DNA of 64,000 nt from Bacillus infantis NRRL B-14911 (GCF_000473245.1 NC_022524.1:2628501-2692500); one strand, 5' to 3'. Shown: positions 41,442 to 50,933, counted from the first letter of the stretch. Notes: generated by a model from the sequence alone, not told the origin. Program-made: numbers and translations.

Positions 41442-42380
41442 TTAAAGCCCTTCCTTCTTCTCGCTTTCACGCCTTTTCCTCGATTCATGGTAGGCTTCAT
41501 GCCGGAAATGGAGGATAGGATCTTCGCTGCATTCAATGCCTTCAGGTAGAATGGTTGGATCAAAAAACTCTTCATTTGAATCTTCGAGCCTGCGGTTGAC
41601 CGTCAGCTCCCCAACCGCAATCTTTTGCCTGTCTCCCGGCCATAGCACTGTAGGATCATCTGTCGGGTCATCTTTTTCTCCCAGCTGCACAGATAATGTA
41701 AAGCGGACTGGACCTTTTGCCAGCCTCTCATCCAGCTCTGTTTCGAGGTATGTTTCCCCAAGATGGCCGGCTGCTTCTTTTTTTGTATACATGCTGACCC
41801 CTTCTTCCGGCTCCCAGATGAATTTAACTGCCTGCCGTCCTCCCTCCCCGGTGGTGAGGTAAAAGGCATGGATAGAATAGTAAGGAGCTGCCGCATAGCT
41901 TGCAGGCAGTCTCACCTCCTGGATCAATTCAATGAACGCCTTGCTTTCAGGAAAGTCTTTAGCAATGCCTGCTAATGATTTAGGATCAGGCTTCCCCTTT
42001 CGGATAGAGGCGAACAGCTCGATGATTTTGGTGAAGGATTCAGGCGTTTTCGCAAAGAACAGCGGAACTGTCGTGCATACAAGGTTTGTAACGTCTTCGT
42101 CAGGCAGCTGGAATTGAACTGCCATTCCTTTAGGAGGAGTCAGGGCATCACTGTGTCCAGGATTTGTTGAGCTGTTGGAAAAACGGACGATAGCCGGCAC
42201 CTCGCCACCCTGCAGATGAGGGGCAGACGTTAAATAGGCGGCTTTTCCGTTTGGCTTAAAAGTTCCTTTATAGGAGCTTCCCCGTGCATGCGCCCTTTTG
42301 CGGCCAGGGAACTTCCCGGCTGCTCCTTCAATACTGTCTATGGCACGTCCGGCAAGATTAGTATTTTCAATGCCATCCAT
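41442..42380 (-). CDS. Small catalase-related peroxidase
   Basis: The protein has 312 residues, much shorter than a full catalase (about 480). The catalytic histidine is in KRAHARGSSYKG (residue ~31). VRFSNSS follows near residue 67, and the haem-ligand tyrosine pattern RHEAYHESRKRR is near the C-terminus. This matches the SrpA/YodF-like minimal catalase family, which often has peroxidase rather than catalase activity. It is followed by its own terminator. The next gene on this strand is the DehI-like one. Confidence 0.88.
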   Translation of the reverse strand: MDGIENTNLAGRAIDSIEGAAGKFPGRKRAHARGSSYKGTFKPNGKAAYLTSAPHLQGGEVPAIVRFSNSSTNPGHSDALTPPKGMAVQFQLPDEDVTNLVCTTVPLFFAKTPESFTKIIELFASIRKGKPDPKSLAGIAKDFPESKAFIELIQEVRLPASYAAAPYYSIHAFYLTTGEGGRQAVKFIWEPEEGVSMYTKKEAAGHLGETYLETELDERLAKGPVRFTLSVQLGEKDDPTDDPTVLWPGDRQKIAVGELTVNRRLEDSNEEFFDPTILPEGIECSEDPILHFRHEAYHESRKRRESEKKEGL

Positions 42381-42459
42381 TGGTTGGCCCCCTTTTCTCT
42401 TATTGATTACTCTATTCTTCCCCTGACCCGGCTACCAGAAACAAATGGGTGTGTGTTTT

Positions 42460-43194
42460 TTAAATGACCATAAGGAGTACTGAATAGCCGGCAAGGCCGA
42501 TGCAGAAGGCCGCAAAGCTGCTTTCCCGCTCTTCGGGAAGCTCTTCCTTCAGCACATTCAGAACAACTCCTCCGGCCAGGAAAGCGACAAGGATTGAAAT
42601 GATCAGGTCATGGACTTCCATAAAAGCTCCGATCACCCAGCCGAGCATAATTGCTGCAGTCAGGAGCTTGCGGCCGTATTTGTCATAAACTTCCCGGTGA
42701 TCCCGCCTTAGCCCCCTGTCATTGGTGATGAAGTGAATGCTTAAAGCTATAAAATAAAAAAACATGCCCCAAGGGCTTTCAAATTCCTCGCGGATGAGGA
42801 GATAGCCGATGATGCTGTTGTAAATAAAAAAAGATCCGATGTGAATCCAGAACACGCCTGCCGAAGTCTGATTTTCCGTCTTGTCTTTCTTCTTCTTTTT
42901 AGAAACCTTCACAATCCGTTCAAGGCCATAGAATATCGCCAGCCCGATCATGGCAATCAGATAAATATGATTCTCAATATATTTTCCAGCATCCGTCCCG
43001 ATCGAATCCTCCAGGCTCTCCTGATAGCCATTCAATTCCGGGAGCAGGTGCAGGAACACATAAGCAACGGCAATGCCGCCGGCTATGGAAAGGATTCTGC
43101 TCCTTGGGGTTTCTTCAATAAAATTCATATATTTTGAGGAGAAATGGATGAGCGCAAAACCGATGGCAAAAACCATGCTGAGCCAAAAGAGCAT
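42460..43194 (-). CDS. ZIP-like metal transporter family membrane protein
   Basis: The protein has 244 residues and about eight membrane helices. LSIAGGIAVAYVFLHLLPEL near residue 35 and ALSIHFITNDRGLRRDH near residue 150 resemble ZIP helices with metal-binding His and acidic residues. The end AGGVVLNVLKEELPEERESS matches ZIP transmembrane helix 5 onward. A Lys-rich cytoplasmic loop (VSKKKKKDKTENQ) sits in the middle. Many relatives are annotated only as membrane proteins, so metal transport is inferred. Confidence 0.7.
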   Translation of the reverse strand: MLFWLSMVFAIGFALIHFSSKYMNFIEETPRSRILSIAGGIAVAYVFLHLLPELNGYQESLEDSIGTDAGKYIENHIYLIAMIGLAIFYGLERIVKVSKKKKKDKTENQTSAGVFWIHIGSFFIYNSIIGYLLIREEFESPWGMFFYFIALSIHFITNDRGLRRDHREVYDKYGRKLLTAAIMLGWVIGAFMEVHDLIISILVAFLAGGVVLNVLKEELPEERESSFAAFCIGLAGYSVLLMVI

Positions 43195-43270
43195 AAGATC
43201 ATTCCTTTTTTAGTTTGGTGTCTGTTTCGGGACGGCAGGTTTGCTTGGATCGGCGCCGCTGCTGAAAATG

Positions 43271-43374
43271 TGAATTGGTAGAATATTTTTTGAAATGGTA
43301 GATTATCTGCTGAAAACGGTAGATTATCCTGCGAAATGATTGTATTATTTGCTGAATTGATTGAATTAACCGCC
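43271..43374. repeat. Five tandem repeats with a 20-22 bp period
   Basis: Units start at 43271, 43291, 43311, 43333 and 43353. The best-conserved units read TGAAATGGTAGATTATCTGC with variations; later units drift to GAAATGATTGTATTATTTGC. The array lies in the gap between the ZIP-like gene and the AraC gene. I find no gene in the 43195-43546 gap. Confidence 0.7.
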
Positions 43375-43546
43375 AAATAAATTAAAAAGCAGCTGCACCT
43401 ATAAAAAATCCCAATAAGATACTAGATTTATCACAAACCACAAGCTTCCCGAAGCCTAATATTCCATAACCTGACTCCAGACAGTCTAAACACCCTTCTT
43501 TACGCAAAAAAGAGCAGCTTTCTGCCGCCCTTTCACTTCAATCTGC

Positions 43547-44407
43547 TTATTTTACCGGTATCCAGATCTCAGAATAGCAGTCCGGGCTGTAAGGATCATC
43601 GTCATTGTAGACTTCCAGCTCTGGTGTCCCAGCATGCTCGTACGGGTTGGAAGGGAACCACTCTGAGAAGATTTGCTTCCAGGTATTCTGCATAGCATCA
43701 GGCATCTCACCATGCACCTCGAAAACAGCCCATTTGGAGGCAGGAATGATCAGCTCTTCTAATCCTTCCGGCTTCCCGCCTTTGCACTCTGCCGCAATCC
43801 AATAGTCCATCTTCGGCTCTCCGGTCTCACCCCTTTTATCGACACAAATTCCAAGAACATGTTCATTCAGCGTAAAAAGGATTTTATTGATGCCGTCTTC
43901 ATGCACCTGCTTCCACATTTTTGGAATGCCTTTGAAATTCTCACCGTTTTCCATGGAAAATTCCTTTCTGATCCCTGCCGCTGTAAAGCTTTCTTTTTCA
44001 ATGATTTTGTACTTCATTGGTTCCGCTCCCTTCAAGGTTACCTGTATGACCAGGCGATTATAGGCGTTCAGCTGTCCAGCCTTTTTCCGCGCATCTGTTG
44101 GTGTCAGCCCATGCTGGCGGCGGAAGGCTTTCGCGAAAGCCTCGGGAGTGTCATAGCCATATTTCAGGGCGATATCGATGACCTTTTCATCTGATGTTGT
44201 AAGCTCCTGCGCTGCTAGCGTCAGCCTCCTCTTCCGCAGATATTCTCCAATCGACATATCTGTCAGTACCGAAAATGTCCGCTGAAAATGGAAGGAGGAA
44301 GCATTTGCCTCCAAGGCAATATCCTCAATTGAAATATCATCCAGAAGGTGTTCCTCCATATAATCGATCGCTTTCTGAAGCCCCTCAGCCCATCCCATAT
44401 CGCTCAC
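43547..44407 (-). CDS. AraC-family regulator with a GyrI-like effector domain
   Basis: The protein has 286 residues. The N-terminal AraC domain has two helix-turn-helix units: DISIEDIALEANASSFHFQR, and DIALKYGYDTPEAFAKAFRR with the conserved signature. The C-terminal ~150 residues are a GyrI/SOUL-like binding domain (MKYKIIEKESFTAAGIRKEF, ending in CYSEIWIPVK). Such fusions (Rob, BmrR-like logic) sense hydrophobic compounds and drive efflux or detoxification. No obvious target gene is adjacent. Confidence 0.9.
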   Translation of the reverse strand: MSDMGWAEGLQKAIDYMEEHLLDDISIEDIALEANASSFHFQRTFSVLTDMSIGEYLRKRRLTLAAQELTTSDEKVIDIALKYGYDTPEAFAKAFRRQHGLTPTDARKKAGQLNAYNRLVIQVTLKGAEPMKYKIIEKESFTAAGIRKEFSMENGENFKGIPKMWKQVHEDGINKILFTLNEHVLGICVDKRGETGEPKMDYWIAAECKGGKPEGLEELIIPASKWAVFEVHGEMPDAMQNTWKQIFSEWFPSNPYEHAGTPELEVYNDDDPYSPDCYSEIWIPVK

Positions 44408-44471
44408 TCCTTGCTTTTATAGTAGCAGTGGAATCTCGCCTGCTCCTGTCAATTCCTGCTCTCTGCTGACA

Positions 44472-44556
44472 GAGACTATGTTCCGTCTTATATAATTCGC
44501 GGCCGCCCTTCCAGTACCTTTTTTTCAAAAAAAAGAAACCCTAAGGTTCCAACATA
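44472..44556. repeat. Inverted repeat between AraC and the broken transporter gene
   Basis: AGACTATGTT (about 44472) and AACATAGTCT (about 44547) form a ten-base inverted repeat 65 bases apart, with TTTTTTTCAAAAAAA between. It could act as part of a terminator or be a remnant element. No coding sequence is inside. Confidence 0.35.
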
Positions 44557-44558
44557 GT

Positions 44559-46151
44559 CTATCTTCTTGACCAATGTCCTGCATCCACCGATGTTTCTGC
44601 CAGTTCAAAGGTTGTTGCATAGGGCTTGAAATCAACATGCTTGTTGACAGCATAAAGTTTATCCGGAACACAAAGAAACAAAAGCAGGGCATGATGATGG
44701 ACGAAACGGTCAACATCCCTTGCAGCCTCCAGCAACCTGGACCTGTCGGTTTCTGCTGACATTTTAGCATATATCTCCTCAAACTCATTGAGAACAGGTC
44801 CGGTACGCAGCGATCCGTCACGGCCGAGTAGCTCCCGGTGAAAATAAGCAGGTGTTCCTTCGTAAAACAGCGCGGACGCTTCACCAATAAAAATGTCCCA
44901 TGGAGGATTGAACTTCTTTTCTGCAATCAGGCGCCTCCAATATACTTCCTGTTCGGCAGGAAGTATTGAATATTCCACCTGGATGCCCAGACCATTCTGT
45001 ATTTGTGCTGCCGTGGCCTTCAATAGCTTTTGGTGTTTCTGGAAAGATGCCATACGGAGCACCCGGCCGCTGGGATAGGCACCTTCAGCCAGAAGAGAAC
45101 GCGCCTGCCCGGGATCAAAAGGGAATGGTTTGAGCTCCGGAGGAAAATCTTGTGCAAAAGAAGGTGTCAAGGCTGGCGGTGCCTCCGCAAACCCGTTATA
45201 TGCGTTTTCAATCAGCAATTCACGGTCCAAGGCTAGATTAATGGCGAGGCGGAGGGACAGACTGTCAAAATTTACGTTCTTACGATATCTGTTGAAAATC
45301 CCTGCGACCGCTTCGTTTCCATTAGAAATGACAAGCCTGGCATACTTGGAAGCCACTGTTCCTTCCGCCTCATCGGGAGAAAGTTCAGTCACAATATTCA
45401 CCTGACCTTCTGTGTTTTTGCACAGCTCCAGTGCCTGCTCTTTCGTCAGGTCGTTCCGAAAAACGGCTTTATCCAGCTTTGGTCCCCGGCCGCGATTATG
45501 ATAAGCTTTATTTGCATCCAAGATAACATAGCGGGTCCTTTCCTCCATTACTGTCAGCCAAGCAGCCGCAAAAGGGGCATTCTCAATTAACGCTGGTATA
45601 TTTTGAATCGAAGAATATCCTTCTGATAAAACAAATGGTCCGGTACCCCACGGGCCGGGTGCATCCAGCACTCACCAGTGTCCTTCTCCGCTGCCAAGCT
45701 TAAGGTAGCCAAAGCCGAGAGTATCCCAGAACCTCCTGTTTGCCAGATGGGCTGCACGCAGCTTTGCCGGAGCCAGTCCATCCGGATCGGCAAATTTCAG
45801 GAGGACCGTATACTCATCTTTTACTTCCAGTGTGAAAGGAATAAAGTTCAGGAAGGTTCCCGGAGGGTGTGGAGCTTGCCATCTGGACAGCTCGTGTAAG
45901 CTCTCCTGTACAGTTAGTGCCGATAACTTCTCTCCATTCTGAAACTTCACTCCTTCCTTAATCCTGAGTTCAAGCACATTCTCACTGTGCCAGTGATAAT
46001 CCGCCAGGTTCGGGACAACCTTCCCTTCCTTGTCAGCCCGGACCGCCTCCTCCATAGTATTGAATAAAATATACAGCCAATTTTGGGGAGAGGAATCTGC
46101 CACATAAATCATCCCGGCTGCTTCCTTTTTGCCTGTTTGCAAGCTTTTCAT
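44559..46151 (-). pseudogene. Family 5 solute-binding protein gene interrupted by one in-frame TGA
   Basis: The reading frame starts at ATG 46151 and reads VADSSPQNWLYILFNTMEEA and onward to GSGEGHW. A TGA follows at 45672-45674, and the same frame continues as VLDAPGPWGTGPFVLSEGYS to the end at 44559. The two parts together form a SBP_bac_5 oligopeptide/SgrR-like protein of about 530 residues. GTGPF and LRLAINLALDRELLIENAYN are typical family motifs. There is no signal peptide or lipobox at the N-terminus, so the gene may also lack its 5' end, or it may be an SgrR-like cytoplasmic protein. The TGA follows a Trp codon (HW then stop). Confidence 0.8.
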
Positions 46152-46224
46152 CGTTGCACCTCTTTGCTCCTAAAGTATCATTCTGGGTATAGAATATGCT
46201 TTTCTGGCGTATTTGCCCCAATTC

Positions 46225-46262
46225 CTAATACGCAAAAAAGGAGCCTTTTCGTGGCCCCTTTA
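46225..46262 (-). terminator. Terminator of the sigma-factor operon
   Basis: GGGGCC and GGCTCC form an imperfect stem (one mismatch) around ACGAAAA on the minus strand, followed by six T. Confidence 0.65.
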
Positions 46263-46275
46263 GTTCTTATGTCTT

Positions 46276-46791
46276 CTATATATTCGCCGCTCCCATAAAT
46301 AAAGGCTTCAATCTTTTCCTCGCCCTGTACAATCTTGTTTTTACTGTACATGGCTTCAGGTTAAGCATCTCTGCAATCTCTTTTTCCTTCAGTCCCTTGC
46401 TTGCTTTGAGGTGCAGGATATCTCTGTAGCCATCCCCTAGAGTATTAATCGCCCGATTGATCTGCGCCTCCATCAGCTGGGCCTCTACCATGCTGTCAAC
46501 CGCTTCGCTATTAACACTCCCCAGAGCTTCGATTGCCTCTAATTCCATAGGCTGGCAGCTTTTCTTCCGTTCCCTGCGTACAAAATCAATTGCTGTTCTG
46601 GCTGCAGTAACAGACAGCCACGCTCCCAGCTTCTCCTTGTCTATAATGGTGTGTGCCTTATTAAGTGCCTTAATGAATGTTTCCTGGACAGCATCTTCGG
46701 CTAAATAAGAGTCTCTTGTAATAGAATAGCTGATATGGAAGAGCCTTTTTTTATGAGTTTCATATGAATTTGCTATTTCTGTCCCAGTCAT
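46276..46791 (-). CDS. ECF-type RNA polymerase sigma factor
   Basis: The protein has about 171 residues from ATG 46791, with GAGGGGTGG upstream. Region 2 is YLAEDAVQETFIKALNKAHT, followed by WLSVTAARTAIDFVRRERK. Region 4 is KEKEIAEMLNLKPCTVKTRL. It belongs to the sigma-70 group IV. It follows a histidine kinase gene with no gap, and no anti-sigma factor gene is adjacent, so the kinase operon may control it directly. Confidence 0.9.
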   Translation of the reverse strand: MTGTEIANSYETHKKRLFHISYSITRDSYLAEDAVQETFIKALNKAHTIIDKEKLGAWLSVTAARTAIDFVRRERKKSCQPMELEAIEALGSVNSEAVDSMVEAQLMEAQINRAINTLGDGYRDILHLKASKGLKEKEIAEMLNLKPCTVKTRLYRARKRLKPLFMGAANI

Positions 46792-46802
46792 TTTTCCACC
46801 CC

Positions 46803-49040
46803 TCACTCCTCCAATGGCAGTATAAGAATCACCTTGAAAAGATCGCCGTCAGTCCCGATTTCAAGCTCTCCTTCATGTAAATCAATGATCGATTTGGCGA
46901 TGGCCAGCCCCAGGCCTGATCCATCAGTATGGCGTGATTCATCTCCCCGTTTAAATCTTTCGGACAGCTCTTCTGCGTTATCATTAAGCTCATATTTGGA
47001 GACATTCTTGAAAGTGATTTCCGCTTTTCGGCCAGTTTCCCGGATAGAGATATACACACGGCTGTTTTCCAGTGAGTACTTCAGGATATTGCCGATCAGA
47101 TTATCAAAGACCCGCCAGATTTTTTGTCCATCAACCATAGCAGCCAGCGGTTTGTCAGGTTTTGTGACCCGGAAATTCAGGCTTGATCCCTGAATCATCT
47201 CATCATATTCTCCTAGGGACTGCTGAAGAAGCTGAACAAGGTCTGCTTTCGTTTTGGCAAGCTCGATATTTCCGCTTGCCATTTTGCTTACTTCAAACAG
47301 ATCCTCAATCAAAACCTTCAGTCTTTGGGATTTGCGGTCTATGATTTCAAGGTACGCCTTCCTCTCATCCGCCTCGATGCCTTCCTGCTTCAATAGCTCT
47401 GTATAAGTGATAATCGACGTCAAAGGAGTCCGGAGATCATGGCTCACATTCGTGATCAGCTCTGTTTTCAGGCGCTCGCTCTTGGCTTCCTGCTTCTGTG
47501 AAGTCCGCACCGCTTCCTTCAATAGATTGACATTGGCAGCATGGTCAGCCAGGACAGATCTCCCTGCAACTTCCAGATCCGGACCCAGATTTCCTGAAGA
47601 CAATTCCTCCGTATATTGGACGATGCGGTTAAAATAGCCGATCTTTCTTACAAGGCTCATGGCAATCCGCGTGCCCAAACCAAATAGAATGATAAGATAC
47701 ACAATGATAAATATTGGATCTATAAGAATGATGATGGAAAGGGCTCCCATAGCAAACACGAGGATGAACATGATGAGCATTTTGGTGCTTGTGCTCCATT
47801 GTAAAAAGGCATCTTCCAAAGCTCTTTTGGATTGTGTATAAGCACTTTTGAGAACACTTCCTCCTTCATGGAGAAGACTCTTTTTCCATTCATTTTGGAA
47901 TCGGTTTCCGTCCCTCACTACAGCTAAAATATAGAAAAACTGCACCAATGCCAATCCCCACAAGACTGTTCCAGCTATAATAAATGCAATCAGCTCCAGC
48001 CTGTCATACGGGACTTCTATCCAGTTTCTGACGCAGTCTATAATGACAGGCATACAAAGTGATGCACCCAGGGCAGAAAGCAGGAAAAAGAGAATTCTGG
48101 TATCGATCGGCAGCTTATTATAAAAAGGCACCCATTTTCCCATTTCGGTTTTTAATGCCGCAGATCTGCGCGTGACCATTATCCAGAGAAGGAAAGCAGC
48201 CATACCAGCGGCAGCCATAATTCCAAGTACCAATTGATTTAGCTTATAAGCTTGGCTTTCATAATAAAATGAATTTGAAGGCCCTATACTGGAGGCAACA
48301 GCAATTTTCCCTTCATAATCGCCAATGGCATTCAGAAGGGGATCAATCATTTCAGTTTCATGGGGCAGAGTATAGAAAAATGAATCTGGCCCCACGTAAA
48401 AATTTGTTGCAAACTGCACTTCATCTCCACGGAAATACTCTTCTGCTGTCTCACCGCTTTTTAAATCAACATTTGTAACTACCTTTCCATTCTGGTCATT
48501 TTTAAAATAATACAGAAAGTTCTTTTTAACCGTTTGATATTCTTCCCGGTACTGTTCCCTTTGTTTGAAAAGCGCTTCAAGCTTTTCTTCCTTTTCCTTG
48601 ACCACCTTAGGCCTGACATGGTCATCACTTTGAAAATTCTTTGTAATGTCAGCGATTTTTTCATCTCTTTCCTTGATAAAACCTTCTTCTGCTTCAATAT
48701 TTCCGGAATCGGCCGCACCCATAATGACAGCTTCGTACTGTGCATTGATATTATCTATCTGTGCCGGCAGGGAACCGTATCTCGTCCGATGTTCCTCAAT
48801 TTCAGCGTCTGATACCGTTATGGCCTCTTTGGCTTCCGCTAAGTTAAGATCATGCAGCTCAAACATGCTTAAATATCCGGCTGCTTCATTAACTGAATAC
48901 ATGAAAGAATCTGAATGAAAAAAATCACGATGAGAATAATTGCTTGCTAAAAGAAAAGCTGAAAGCACCCCATTGATGAAAATGGTGAACAAAAGTGCCC
49001 ATACGCCAATCATCAGCCTACCTTTCCATCTTGTATCCAA
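46803..49040 (-). CDS. Large membrane histidine kinase
   Basis: The protein has 745 residues, large for a bacillar kinase. There are two N-terminal helices around a ~240-residue extracellular domain rich in coiled coil (EEHRTRYGSLPAQIDNINAQ, then KVVKEKEEKLEALFKQREQY). Five more helices then precede the cytoplasmic kinase. The H-box NVSHDLRTPLTSII lies about 215 residues from the C-terminus, then the N-box DNLIGNILKYS and G-box HTDGSGLGLAIAKS. It overlaps the response-regulator gene by 23 bases. The signal is unknown; the helix-rich extracellular part suggests a membrane or envelope cue. Confidence 0.9.
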   Translation of the reverse strand: MDTRWKGRLMIGVWALLFTIFINGVLSAFLLASNYSHRDFFHSDSFMYSVNEAAGYLSMFELHDLNLAEAKEAITVSDAEIEEHRTRYGSLPAQIDNINAQYEAVIMGAADSGNIEAEEGFIKERDEKIADITKNFQSDDHVRPKVVKEKEEKLEALFKQREQYREEYQTVKKNFLYYFKNDQNGKVVTNVDLKSGETAEEYFRGDEVQFATNFYVGPDSFFYTLPHETEMIDPLLNAIGDYEGKIAVASSIGPSNSFYYESQAYKLNQLVLGIMAAAGMAAFLLWIMVTRRSAALKTEMGKWVPFYNKLPIDTRILFFLLSALGASLCMPVIIDCVRNWIEVPYDRLELIAFIIAGTVLWGLALVQFFYILAVVRDGNRFQNEWKKSLLHEGGSVLKSAYTQSKRALEDAFLQWSTSTKMLIMFILVFAMGALSIIILIDPIFIIVYLIILFGLGTRIAMSLVRKIGYFNRIVQYTEELSSGNLGPDLEVAGRSVLADHAANVNLLKEAVRTSQKQEAKSERLKTELITNVSHDLRTPLTSIITYTELLKQEGIEADERKAYLEIIDRKSQRLKVLIEDLFEVSKMASGNIELAKTKADLVQLLQQSLGEYDEMIQGSSLNFRVTKPDKPLAAMVDGQKIWRVFDNLIGNILKYSLENSRVYISIRETGRKAEITFKNVSKYELNDNAEELSERFKRGDESRHTDGSGLGLAIAKSIIDLHEGELEIGTDGDLFKVILILPLEE

Positions 49041-49710
49041 CTCCCCAAACCACCTTTAAATATCTTGGATTTTTTGCATCGATCTCTATCTTTTCCCGTA
49101 TTTTCCTGATATGTACGGCAACCGTATTTTCTGCATTATAGCCCGGTTCCTTCCAGACCAGTTCATAGATCTCCTGGATGGAAAATACCCGGCCGGCATT
49201 AAGCATGAGCAGCTCTACTATTTTATATTCTATCGGTGTAAGCTTGACAGGCTCGCCATTAACCTTGACTTCCTTTGTTTCCTTTTCAAGCGTCAGGCCA
49301 TTCAGATCCACGACTTTTCTGATGCCTTCAAACGTCCCGAATGACACATATCTTCTCAGCTGTGACTTAACCCTTGCGACCAGTTCCATAGGATTGAAAG
49401 GCTTGGTTACATAGTCATCAGCCCCGACCTGCAGCCCCAGGATTTTGTCGGTATCCTCGCTTTTCGCGCTCAGGATGATAATCGGGATATTCTTTTTCTC
49501 CCTGATTTTATAAGTTGCTGAAATGCCGTCCAGATTCGGCATCATCACATCCAGGACGATCAGATGGACCTGGTGTTCATTGAGCATCTCGAGCGCTTCA
49601 ATGCCATCGCCCGCCTTCAGCACCGTAATTCCTTCGTTTTTTAAATAAATTTCAATCGCGTCCCGGATCTCTTTTTCATCATCTACCACAAGTACATTAT
49701 AATTTTCCAT
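49018..49710 (-). CDS. OmpR-family response regulator
   Basis: The protein has 230 residues. The receiver carries VVDDEKEIRDA, the phosphorylated Asp in VLDVMMPNLDGISAT and the lysine in YVTKPF. The C-terminal winged helix has NTVAVHIRKIREKIEIDAKN and ends GVGYKMER. It is the first gene of a three-gene operon: regulator, kinase, ECF sigma factor. The 49711-50074 gap upstream holds the promoter and nothing else that I can identify. Confidence 0.93.
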   Translation of the reverse strand: MENYNVLVVDDEKEIRDAIEIYLKNEGITVLKAGDGIEALEMLNEHQVHLIVLDVMMPNLDGISATYKIREKKNIPIIILSAKSEDTDKILGLQVGADDYVTKPFNPMELVARVKSQLRRYVSFGTFEGIRKVVDLNGLTLEKETKEVKVNGEPVKLTPIEYKIVELLMLNAGRVFSIQEIYELVWKEPGYNAENTVAVHIRKIREKIEIDAKNPRYLKVVWGVGYKMER

Positions 49711-50074
49711 TCCCCTATTCCTACCTTCTTAGCAGCTGCTTATGTATCTATCATAAAGAGCAAATCTTAATATTCCTTTTATAAATATCTTAAGATTTTC
49801 TTAATATTGGATGTTGCTTCCCTATTGTATACTAGAAACCTAGCGGTGAAAGCAGCGAATAGAAAAAAGCCGCCGGGAGGCAGCTTAAGTGAAAGGTAAC
49901 GTATATAAGGTGAAAGCAAGTTCCTCCAGTGACTAATTGATCATGATTTCCGTTTATGGTGAAAATGGGCCCCTTTCGCTGGGCTGCTGTATATCTCTTT
50001 TCAATAGGATTAGGCTGGCCTTTCAAGCAATAAAAAAAGCTTAACATGTTTTCGGGAAGTGATTCTGCTCCGTC

Positions 50075-50200
50075 CACTATTTTTCTTTTTACACGAAATA
50101 GTGGTTCCAGCTACTCCGGCTAGGACCATTATTTTTCTATTTACAGCAAATAGTGGTTCCAGCCCCTCCGCTTGTAATCACTATCCCTCTTTCTTATAAA
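50075..50200. repeat. Tandem 52-bp hairpin units, two full and one partial
   Basis: CACTATTT (50075-50082) and AAATAGTG (50096-50103) pair in unit 1. CATTATTT (50127-50134) and AAATAGTG (50148-50155) pair in unit 2. A third CACTAT starts at 50179. GGTTCCAGC follows each hairpin. Like the array at 4363, each unit is a hairpin plus conserved flank, although the sequence is unrelated. Confidence 0.7.
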
Positions 50201-50291
50201 ATTCCCCTTACATTTCCTCCTTCCGCCCTCGCTACCCTGCCTTCCGCAAGCGGTCTCAGCACTTCCATAATGACTTGGACAACGCTTCTCC

Positions 50292-50921
50292 TTAATACTT
50301 CAAGGTTCCCGAATCCTTCGTTTCCCGGTACAGGCGCTCCGCTTTTGCACTGAATACGAGATATAAGATGAGCATGGCCGGAAGAACCAGCCAGGAGGCT
50401 CCTCTCATCAGTGCGAAGGGGGTCTCGAATAGAAACGCTGACCAGAAGCGGGCGCCTTCTTTTTCCCATAATCCCGGTGTAAAATAAAGCTCTTTGATAT
50501 TCAGCAAAGCCATCGGTTCTATCGCGTCTGTAACGATCAGAGCGGTCAGGATAGGCAGGAAAGTCCAAAACAAAGTGAGATACATCTTTGACATGCGCTT
50601 GTACCGCCCAGCTTTTGAATCGGCATCTGAGAAGATATCTGCTTCAGCTTCAGATGAAGCTTGTATAAAGTACTGAGATCCTGAGGTTTTAGTTCCAGAT
50701 ATATGTTCCCATCCGCTGTCCCTAAAGAGCATCAGGTAATCATCGAAGTCGCCCTGCGAGGAAAATTGCCTGAAATCTATTTTATAATTAGCTCTTACTG
50801 GTTTTGCTTTGCGGAACCGGTATCCAAATGTCTTGGACTCAAGCAGAAATCCTTTGCCTGCCATCTTATTAAGCCAAAGCGCTTCTTTATCAAAATCAAA
50901 GAACCATTTGAACTTCCTCAT
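50292..50921 (-). CDS. DUF2812 membrane protein
   Basis: The protein has 209 residues. The N-terminal ~95 residues are the DUF2812 region (KWFFDFDKEALWLNKMAGKG, YKIDFRQFSSQGDFDDYLML). Three or so membrane helices follow (LFWTFLPILTALIVTDAI, then WLVLPAMLILYLVFSA). DUF2812 genes in Bacillus are usually coupled with a PadR-type repressor, as here: the PadR-like gene ends 12 bases upstream. Function unknown. Confidence 0.88.
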   Translation of the reverse strand: MRKFKWFFDFDKEALWLNKMAGKGFLLESKTFGYRFRKAKPVRANYKIDFRQFSSQGDFDDYLMLFRDSGWEHISGTKTSGSQYFIQASSEAEADIFSDADSKAGRYKRMSKMYLTLFWTFLPILTALIVTDAIEPMALLNIKELYFTPGLWEKEGARFWSAFLFETPFALMRGASWLVLPAMLILYLVFSAKAERLYRETKDSGTLKY

Positions 50922-50933
50922 TCTGTTCTCCTC

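Noticed and set aside
49832-50077. 81-residue minus-strand frame in the gap right of the regulator
   Set aside because: Low-complexity translation without ribosome site. The region holds the hairpin repeats.
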